Assembly (NCBI GenBank): GCA_964390695.1 | Contig: CAYMKI010000102.1 | Location: 1-11,997, forward strand | Direction of reading: 5' to 3' | Source of the DNA: CAWACC01 sp964390695 | Lineage (GTDB): Bacteria > Chlamydiota > Chlamydiia > Chlamydiales > Parachlamydiaceae | Length of the DNA: 11,997 nt | Shown: positions 7,054-11,997 of the stretch, in pieces | Layout of the letters: each line of letters opens with the position of its first letter | Numbering within the stretch: the stretch's first letter is position 1 | Notes under the pieces: generated by a model | What the model was told of the DNA's origin: nothing | Databases searched by the model: none | What the model saw: only the letters and a program-made list of their open reading frames with translations | Program-made: the position numbers and the translations under genes

Positions 7054-8316
7054 TTATTGCATCAAGATTGTTCTTGTCAAACCTGTATTGATATCTTTAC
7101 GATTGTGTTTGTAGCGGTCTCCGAATATTGCAATGAATGGTGTGAAAATAATCTTTAAAAATAACTGACCAATTTTAATAAGCAAATCTTTTAATTCAAC
7201 CACAAATTTTTCTCTAGCAAATAAATGCTGAGCCTTGTTTTGATATCGTGTAAATTCTTTGGGAATACCTGCTTCAGCAGAAATTGCATGATGTATAGTC
7301 TCATTCTTTAGATAGGAAGAAATTGAATCTGCTAGATAAGCTGCTTCTATCCACCCTTTGTTCAACCCTCTGTACAATATCAAGCCCGAGCTAGCATCTC
7401 CCACTGCTGTAAAAATTTTGTTATCACAAATACTCACTACATTTTTACTCCGGTACACTGATAAAGGAAGGGTAGTCACTTTGTAGTCAATGGGTTCTCG
7501 GCCATTAAGCTTTCTTTCAAACACGCGGTAGATTTTATCAATTTTAGGATTTTTATAACCAAAATGTTGAAGTTCCTCTCGTTTCCATGGATGAGCGTGA
7601 TTTCCTTTGATTATCTTGCCCTTGGCATCTTTTTGTAGCAGGAGGTTGTGAATTTGCTCATTCACCAAAATCAACTCCGTCGCTTCAACATATCCGCTGT
7701 CGTTGGGGGTTTTGCCTTGATGGCCGATGGAAATAACCTGCTCGGTTGAAGCTACTTTAGAAGATATTTTTAAATCATCATGAGGTTGATGGGCTTTATG
7801 TGGAGTTCTGAATTTCAATTCTACTAGATACTGATAGGTTTTTTCATGCACCTTTTCAGCGGTTATGGCCAAGTCTCTCACCCTGCTATGCGCGCCATCG
7901 GCGGCAATGATCACAGAGTCCTTTATTTTTTCGAGATCCTCTTTCGTATTCACCGAAGCATTGTAAAAAAATTGAACACCCATCTTGGAAGCTTGCTGCG
8001 CCAAATCGCTTTCGATTTGCTTGGTTGAGACAAACTTCTTATCTTTAAATTTTTGAAGTATGGAATCGACTTCTTTCGCCCAAGTCCTATTAGCACTTCC
8101 CGCGCAGAGAGCTTTTTGAAGACTGTGCTGCATGGCAGAAACAGAATCCGGAGCAATAACTAGGCCATGAGAGCGTCCGTTGGATGGGGCGTTGCATGCG
8201 GGGTTCCTGCCTCTCTTTTCGTATACGCTTATGGATGCGTGGGGATTCATAGCTTTCAACAAGCAGGCTTCGGCCAATCCCACCGGCCCTGCACCTACAA
8301 TGGCGATATTATTCAT
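7054..8316 (-). CDS. FAD-dependent monooxygenase-like oxidoreductase with C-terminal hydrophobic segment
   Basis: This 420-residue protein has the class A flavin monooxygenase fingerprints. The Rossmann GxGxxG is at residues 8-13 (IAIVGAGPVGLAEA), with Glu33 at the end of the second strand (VYEKR) for the FAD ribose. The DG motif is at 140-141 (IIAADGAHSRVRDL), and the GD motif at 306-307 (AVGDASSG). After GD the usual proline-rich loop is replaced by LILYRGLNKGW. A hydrophobic stretch near the C-terminus (about 378-398) suggests membrane association. The substrate is unknown. Such enzymes hydroxylate aromatic or quinone substrates, and the related MICAL flavoproteins oxidise actin. A start at 8376 is possible in frame, but 8316 is preferred: AGGA lies 8 bases before it and a strong promoter overlaps the longer version. 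The gene has its own promoter, and the gap to the next upstream gene is 109 bases. Confidence 0.85.
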   Translation of the reverse strand: MNNIAIVGAGPVGLAEACLLKAMNPHASISVYEKRGRNPACNAPSNGRSHGLVIAPDSVSAMQHSLQKALCAGSANRTWAKEVDSILQKFKDKKFVSTKQIESDLAQQASKMGVQFFYNASVNTKEDLEKIKDSVIIAADGAHSRVRDLAITAEKVHEKTYQYLVELKFRTPHKAHQPHDDLKISSKVASTEQVISIGHQGKTPNDSGYVEATELILVNEQIHNLLLQKDAKGKIIKGNHAHPWKREELQHFGYKNPKIDKIYRVFERKLNGREPIDYKVTTLPLSVYRSKNVVSICDNKIFTAVGDASSGLILYRGLNKGWIEAAYLADSISSYLKNETIHHAISAEAGIPKEFTRYQNKAQHLFAREKFVVELKDLLIKIGQLFLKIIFTPFIAIFGDRYKHNRKDINTGLTRTILMQ

Positions 8317-8347
8317 AAGATAAGTCCTAATAATTAAAGGAATATAA

Positions 8348-8376
8348 ATTGTACAATTTTTTGATTTAAAATTCAA
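8348..8376 (-). promoter_or_regulatory. Sigma-70-type promoter of the flavoprotein gene
   Basis: On the minus strand TTGAAT (8376-8371) and TACAAT (8353-8348) are separated by exactly 17 bases. Transcription would begin near 8341, about 25 bases before the start codon at 8316. This rules out the upstream in-frame ATG at 8376, which lies inside the -35 box. Confidence 0.7.
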
Positions 8377-8425
8377 TTATTTATAAGCTACACCGTCCAA
8401 GGGGATTATATAAGATCCAAAGGTA

Positions 8426-9508
8426 TTATCTGAGGCGGCCCTTTGATAACTTCCTTGCCGTTATGACAAAAAAAGTCAATAATGTAAACGGTATGACAAA
8501 CCACAACATGACTGAACTCAAAATGGGTAAAGAGTCATGGTTTTTAGACTGTAAAATTAAATATGCACAGTAAACAACATAATAACCCAAAAACAAAAAA
8601 CCCTCCCAACGAGATATATTATGACCGGTAAAAAAAATAGGTAAACAAGCTACACTTGCAGCTATTGCAATAGGTAAATCAAAATTCAACACAGCGGGTG
8701 CTACGACTATTCCATTAGGGGCAATAAGACCAGCAAAACCAATTATCCCAAGAATGTTGAAAATGTTGCTTCCAATTACATTTCCAATTGCAATGTCTTT
8801 TTCCCCTCGAATAGTGGCTATAACAGAGGTTGCCACCTCAGGAAATGAAGTGCCCGATGCTAAAATAAGAATCGCTATAACCAATTCACTAAATCCTAGG
8901 GCTCTAGCCATGATCACAGTACTATCTAATAGCCACCTTGCTCCTAAAACGCAAATCACTAACCCTATTGCAATAAATATTAACTGCCTGCAAATTGCGA
9001 GGGACTTGACTTTAGTTAATTTTGTTGGAAAGGCTTTGGCATATTCCGTTTTAATTTCTTGAGTTTCCTTTAGACCATTTCTAATTGCATAGATCGTGTA
9101 TGCAACTATTCCCCCTAATAATATTAAAGCATCAATTTTGTCAATTTTACCATCTAAGCACAAAATTAAGAGAACTAAGTGAACTCCTATCATGATAGGC
9201 ACCTCGTACCATATCAGTTGTTGAGAGACAACAAGGGGGGCTATGACTGCTGATATCCCCAAAATAACAAGAATATTAAATATAGTGCTTCCTACGCAAG
9301 TGCCTATGATGACATCTGGGTGATCCGTCAATGCCGCTGTTACACTTACAGCTAATTCCGGTGAACTGGTACCAAATGATACAATAGTCAAACCCACTAT
9401 CAGGGGAGAAATTCCAGCAGATAATCCTAAACGTGATGCATTGCGCACGAGTAGTTCGGCCCCCAAAATTAGGGCGCCTAATCCTAGAAAGAACATTAAA
9501 ACCGTCAT
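8426..9508 (-). CDS. CaCA-family calcium/sodium (cation) antiporter
   Basis: This 360-residue inner-membrane protein has about ten transmembrane helices in two inverted repeats, as in YrbG and other Ca2+/cation antiporters. The first alpha repeat holds GTSSPE (46-51, Glu51) and GTCVGSTIFNI (69-79). The second holds GTSFPE (219-224, Glu224) and GNVIGSNIFN (242-251). These glutamates and surrounding residues form the ion-binding site. A polar cytoplasmic loop (about 144-172, rich in Lys and Glu) separates the halves. The protein probably exports Ca2+ in exchange for Na+ or H+, although direction and ion cannot be proved from sequence. AAGGA lies 6 bases before the ATG. The gene follows the Rieske gene by 111 bases. 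Confidence 0.95.
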   Translation of the reverse strand: MTVLMFFLGLGALILGAELLVRNASRLGLSAGISPLIVGLTIVSFGTSSPELAVSVTAALTDHPDVIIGTCVGSTIFNILVILGISAVIAPLVVSQQLIWYEVPIMIGVHLVLLILCLDGKIDKIDALILLGGIVAYTIYAIRNGLKETQEIKTEYAKAFPTKLTKVKSLAICRQLIFIAIGLVICVLGARWLLDSTVIMARALGFSELVIAILILASGTSFPEVATSVIATIRGEKDIAIGNVIGSNIFNILGIIGFAGLIAPNGIVVAPAVLNFDLPIAIAASVACLPIFFTGHNISRWEGFLFLGYYVVYCAYLILQSKNHDSLPILSSVMLWFVIPFTLLTFFVITARKLSKGRLR

Positions 9509-9544
9509 AATAAATCCTTAAAGCTCATGATAATTTAGGATCAC

Positions 9545-9573
9545 AAATTAGGTTAAAACCCAACATACTTCAA
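9545..9573 (-). promoter_or_regulatory. Weak promoter candidate for the antiporter gene
   Basis: On the minus strand TTGAAG (9573-9568) is followed after 17 bases by TAATTT (9550-9545), which matches the -10 consensus at only three positions. The spacing is right, but the -10 is poor. Confidence 0.25.
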
Positions 9574-9613
9574 TCGGGCTACATTAGGGCGTAATTAGAG
9601 TCTATTGGGTTTT
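9555..9613. repeat. 9-bp inverted repeat with a 41-base loop between the Rieske and antiporter genes
   Basis: AAAACCCAA (9555-9563) is the exact complement of TTGGGTTTT (9605-9613), and TTAA flanks extend the match apart from one extra T. The right arm starts 7 bases beyond the Rieske stop codon. The long loop makes it a weak terminator; it might end or attenuate read-through from the Rieske gene. Confidence 0.4.
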
Positions 9614-9619
9614 TAATTT

Positions 9620-9925
9620 CTATTCTTCATCCATATAAATATAGCCATCCTTTATCTCTATGGGAATTGTAATTGCTTTCTCCCCGGGCATATTCTGACA
9701 ATTTCCCGTTCTGAAATCAAATTGCCATCCATGCCATGGACAGGTTACGGTACACCCCTCCAACTCTCCCTGTGAAAGAGGACCTCCCATATGAGGACAG
9801 GCATTTCGCAGAGCATAGATTTCGTCCTTAAGCTTAAAAAGAGCGATAGAAGACCCCTTTGGAGAATTTACACAAATAGATTGACCTTCAGGGACATCGG
9901 ATTGGTGAGCAAGTTTAATTTTCAT
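9620..9925 (-). CDS. Rieske [2Fe-2S] domain protein (small ferredoxin-type)
   Basis: This 101-residue protein is essentially one Rieske domain. The cluster ligands are Cys43 and His45 (CPHMGGPLSQG) and Cys62 and His65 (CPWHGWQFD), the spacing typical of Rieske ferredoxins and of NirD-like or dioxygenase ferredoxin subunits. There is no signal peptide or membrane helix, so it is a soluble cytoplasmic electron carrier or subunit. No reductase or oxygenase partner lies next to it, and the nearby flavoprotein is separated by the antiporter gene, so the partner is unknown. No strong ribosome binding site precedes the ATG. A perfect TATAAT lies about 38 bases upstream. Confidence 0.93.
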   Translation of the reverse strand: MKIKLAHQSDVPEGQSICVNSPKGSSIALFKLKDEIYALRNACPHMGGPLSQGELEGCTVTCPWHGWQFDFRTGNCQNMPGEKAITIPIEIKDGYIYMDEE

Positions 9926-9929
9926 AGGA

Positions 9930-9958
9930 TTGCATGATTATGGTATTCATGATAAAAT
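9930..9958 (+). promoter_or_regulatory. Probable promoter of the amber-interrupted gene
   Basis: TTGCAT (9930-9935) and TAAAAT (9953-9958) are separated by 17 bases. Transcription would begin near 9965, just before the ribosome binding site AAAAGGGGA at 9972-9980. Confidence 0.5.
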
Positions 9959-9962
9959 TTTG

Positions 9963-9968
9963 ATTATA
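9963..9968 (-). promoter_or_regulatory. Candidate -10 element for the Rieske gene
   Basis: A perfect TATAAT on the minus strand lies 37 bases before the Rieske start codon, in the 59-base divergent gap. No convincing -35 element is visible; the nearest match, TTCCAT, is 16 bases upstream. Confidence 0.35.
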
Positions 9969-9984
9969 AAGAAAAGGGGATTTT

Positions 9985-10263
9985 ATGGAAAAGAATCCGT
10001 TGCATAAGGCTTTAGATAAGGCAGCTGAAATCCTTCAATATGCCTTTGATAACGCCAATAAGCCCACCGACCCTAAAAAAGACGCCGAGATCATGGCCAA
10101 GCTAGATGCCGTCGAGCAGCAAATCAAAGAATTCCAAAAAATCAATCAGCCTTTTGTGGATGAATCCCAGCTGTCTACTTATACCCTTCAAATGATGATG
10201 ACTGATACAAAAAATGAACAAATCTCTGAAGAGCAAAGACAGCTACTGCTTCGCGCCGAATAG
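9985..10263 (+). CDS. Small charged protein, interrupted by an in-frame amber codon after residue 92
   Basis: As read, this is a 92-residue hydrophilic protein with no signal peptide or membrane segment. It is mostly predicted helical (LHKALDKAAEILQYAF, then MAKLDAVEQQIKEFQKINQP), and I do not recognise a family. It has a strong ribosome binding site (AAAAGGGGA, 4 bases before ATG) and a plausible promoter. The stop is a TAG at 10261-10263, directly after LLLRAE. The same frame continues open for 56 codons to TAA at 10432-10434, giving a 149-codon frame with a basic C-terminus ending KNWKPL. The TAG probably replaces a CAG (Gln) or GAG (Glu) codon. TAG serves as a normal stop in rlmI, dnaG and the DUF2608 gene here, so the codon is not globally reassigned. 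It may be a recent nonsense mutation, a sequencing error or a readthrough site. Confidence 0.7.
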   Translation: MEKNPLHKALDKAAEILQYAFDNANKPTDPKKDAEIMAKLDAVEQQIKEFQKINQPFVDESQLSTYTLQMMMTDTKNEQISEEQRQLLLRAE

Positions 10264-10434
10264 CTCAGAAATCACGCACAAGCGGCTTCTAAAAACTTAA
10301 GTAAAGCAGCCGAAGCTGCTAAGCTTTCCGATACCAAACTCACCGATAAACCTCCAGCAGCAGATAAAGAAAAGAAGTCCAGAAAAGGCAAATTCCGCTC
10401 CATGGGCGGGGTTAAAAATTGGAAACCCCTATAA
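10264..10434 (+). other. In-frame continuation of the interrupted gene beyond the TAG
   Basis: This 56-codon open extension plus TAA has protein-like composition: an Ala- and Lys-rich helix-like part (NLSKAAEAAK), a Pro/Asp/Lys linker, and a basic Gly/Trp-containing end (KFRSMGGVKNWKPL). No start codon or ribosome binding site lies near its beginning, so it is unlikely to be a separate gene. It ends 26 bases before the next gene. Confidence 0.6.
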
Positions 10435-10460
10435 TTCGCTGATTAATCTGGAAAACATGT

Positions 10461-11997
10461 ATGCTAAGCGACTCCGAGCTTCTTGCCAAAAATATCGATC
10501 GATGGAAACTGTTTTATCCAATAGAAGCTTCCAAGCTCAAAGCACTGCATGCACGTAACATCCAATTTCATCAAAATCATGATAACTCCTTAAATCTAAA
10601 AATAATAGATCTCGGTTGCTGCATCCACGCGCATGAAAACCCGCTAGATGAGGCAAAACAATGGTTTGAATCTTTGGATCTTAATGGCATAAAAGCCTTA
10701 GTGATTTTGGGAGTCGGTTTAGGATATTTCTATGATGCTGCTAAAGATTGGTTGCATGGTAATTCTATCCATCAAATCGTCTTTCTGGAACCTGATCTAG
10801 AAATTATCTATCATCTTTTTCAAACAGAGCAGGGGAGTAAGATATTAAATGACCCCCAGGTGACATTGGCTCCTGTAGATTTAAACGGGCGCGCCGATAT
10901 CGCTTTGTCTATATTTTGCTCTCAGGCCTACCGCTTTACCGCCCTGCCAATTTATGAAAAGCATATTCCAGCCTTCGTAGAGATATGTAAATCCAACGCG
11001 GCTTTTATTTTGAAATTAAAGAGCGATTCTATCCTGGAATTTGTTGATCATGGCTATATTTTTTGCTCAAATTACTATCGCAACTTATTATCTCTTCCCA
11101 AGGCTTATACGGGCGATGCTTTAGTGGGAAAATTTCAAGATATACCGGCTATTATTTGCGGAGCCGGCCCTTCTTTGAGCCAGTCGGCAGCTTTTGTGGA
11201 GGCATCTAAAAACAAGGCGCTGATTTTTGGAGGGGGCACCGCTATGAATGGCCTTAACGCCTACGGAGTGTTACCCCATTTTGGAGTAGGGATCGATCCT
11301 AATATAGCCCAGTTTACGCGCTTGATTATGAATCAGGCTTATGAAGTGCCCTATTTTTACCGCAATAGAATGTCCTCTAAAGCCGTTGAATTCATACATG
11401 GACCTCATCTGTATTTAAGCGGCAGTACAGGATACGATATAGGACCCTATTTTGAACAGAAGTTTGGGTTGCCTGCTAATGCCATTCAAGAGGGCTATAA
11501 TGTCATCAATTTTAGTTTATCCATAGCCCTAGCTCTGGGATGCAACCCAATCATTTTAGTTGGCGTAGATTTGGCTTACACCAATGGGTTGTCTTATTGC
11601 CCTGGCATATTAAATCACCCACTGCATGAGAGAAAAGATTTTTTTGGCACCAAGACAGCTACAGATGAATTGATCCAAAAAACGGATATTTATGGAAACC
11701 CTGTTTTGACACTCTGGAAGTGGATTGCTGAATCACTATGGTTTTCGAATATAGCCAAAGAAAATCCTTCGATCAAGCTATATAATGCCACACAAGGGGG
11801 GGTGGGTTTTCCTGGCATTCCTAATATTTCACATGATCATGCCTCTCAACATCTATTGAAAAGATCGTATGATTTGGAAGGTAAAATTCATGCTGCTATC
11901 ATGCAAGCTAACCTGCCGGTCAATGTCAATAAAGCCGCGATCCTAGATGCTCTTAAAGATTTACTTCAAAGCCTGCAGAAATCGCAAAAACTCGTAG
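10461..11997 (+). CDS. DUF115 / MAF (6-hydroxymethylpterin pyrophosphokinase MptE-like) protein, 3' end outside window
   Basis: At least 512 codons are open without a stop to the window edge. The N-terminal half includes a nucleotide-binding-like strand-loop, VILGVGLGYFYDA (from residue 81), followed by IVFLEPD. The second half has the DUF115 core: IICGAGPSLSQS (from about 231), ALIFGGGTAMNGL, then GVLPHFGVGIDPN, and later NPIILVGVDLAYTNG. This family includes archaeal MptE (6-hydroxymethylpterin diphosphokinase) and the bacterial motility-accessory-factor proteins linked to glycosylation of flagellin with nonulosonic acids. In an organism probably without flagella the role is uncertain: sugar transfer to another protein or a pterin-related step are both possible. 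The start is the ATG at 10461; the overlapping ATG at 10457 is in another frame. Only a weak TGGA precedes it. Confidence 0.85.
   Translation, partial: MLSDSELLAKNIDRWKLFYPIEASKLKALHARNIQFHQNHDNSLNLKIIDLGCCIHAHENPLDEAKQWFESLDLNGIKALVILGVGLGYFYDAAKDWLHGNSIHQIVFLEPDLEIIYHLFQTEQGSKILNDPQVTLAPVDLNGRADIALSIFCSQAYRFTALPIYEKHIPAFVEICKSNAAFILKLKSDSILEFVDHGYIFCSNYYRNLLSLPKAYTGDALVGKFQDIPAIICGAGPSLSQSAAFVEASKNKALIFGGGTAMNGLNAYGVLPHFGVGIDPNIAQFTRLIMNQAYEVPYFYRNRMSSKAVEFIHGPHLYLSGSTGYDIGPYFEQKFGLPANAIQEGYNVINFSLSIALALGCNPIILVGVDLAYTNGLSYCPGILNHPLHERKDFFGTKTATDELIQKTDIYGNPVLTLWKWIAESLWFSNIAKENPSIKLYNATQGGVGFPGIPNISHDHASQHLLKRSYDLEGKIHAAIMQANLPVNVNKAAILDALKDLLQSLQKSQKLV

Noticed and set aside
7034..7062. 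Possible terminator after the flavoprotein gene (ATGCAA...TTGCAT with a downstream T-run)
   Set aside because: The stem has only six strong pairs around a 17-base AT-rich loop, includes the last codons of the gene, and the T-run is about 20 bases further on. It is too weak to call.
8317..8376. N-terminal extension of 20 residues on the flavoprotein (start at 8376)
   Set aside because: The extension overlaps a TTGAAT-17-TACAAT promoter, and the internal ATG at 8316 has the ribosome binding site and begins right at the FAD-binding strand.
8754..9062. 102-codon plus-strand frame inside the antiporter gene
   Set aside because: It lies opposite a clear membrane transporter with both CaCA motif pairs. 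No ribosome binding site or recognisable domain supports it.
9985..10434. Reassignment of TAG to an amino acid in this genome
   Set aside because: TAG ends rlmI, dnaG and the DUF2608 gene at positions that fit the family lengths, so a genome-wide reassignment is not supported.

Overview
The window looks like chromosomal DNA from a member of the Chlamydiota, most likely an environmental, amoeba-associated lineage (Parachlamydiales-like). The reasons are a DnaG primase with an EGQID toprim motif, an exported DUF2608 HAD-like protein of a type seen mainly in intracellular bacteria, a DUF115/MAF-type protein, two small proteins with bilobed hydrophobic domains that recall inclusion-membrane proteins, and moderate-to-low GC. 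This placement is an inference from gene content and protein style. No 16S rRNA or tRNA is present to confirm it, and I saw no mobile element, CRISPR array or RNA gene.

Region 1 (1-1674) is a divergent pair. A Nudix hydrolase, cut by the left window edge, reads leftward. An RlmI-type 23S rRNA cytosine methyltransferase reads rightward. The methyltransferase is split only by a 10-N assembly gap at 1157-1166. The gap is best explained as two contig ends that overlap by three bases, so the gene is probably intact.

Region 2 (1768-6377) is a rightward run of five genes: two tandem paralogous hydrophobic proteins of unknown function, DNA primase (dnaG), an exported DUF2608 protein and a family 2 glycosyltransferase. 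It ends at a strong bidirectional terminator (6376-6420).

Region 3 (6455-9925) reads leftward. In order of transcription from the right it holds a Rieske 2Fe-2S protein, a CaCA-family cation/Ca2+ exchanger, an FAD-dependent monooxygenase-like protein with a hydrophobic C-terminal segment, and a small exported acidic protein. Good promoter candidates precede the last two genes, so they are probably transcribed on their own.

Region 4 (9985-11997) reads rightward. A small charged protein is interrupted by an in-frame TAG after codon 92, yet its frame stays open for 56 more codons to a TAA. It is followed by a large DUF115/MptE-like protein that runs off the right edge.

The housekeeping genes (rlmI, dnaG, Nudix, exchanger) look ordinary. 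The main points of interest are the tandem hydrophobic paralogs (candidate host-interface membrane proteins), the amber-interrupted gene, the exported acidic protein with a two-cysteine tail, and the membrane-anchored flavoprotein, which has some MICAL-like features.
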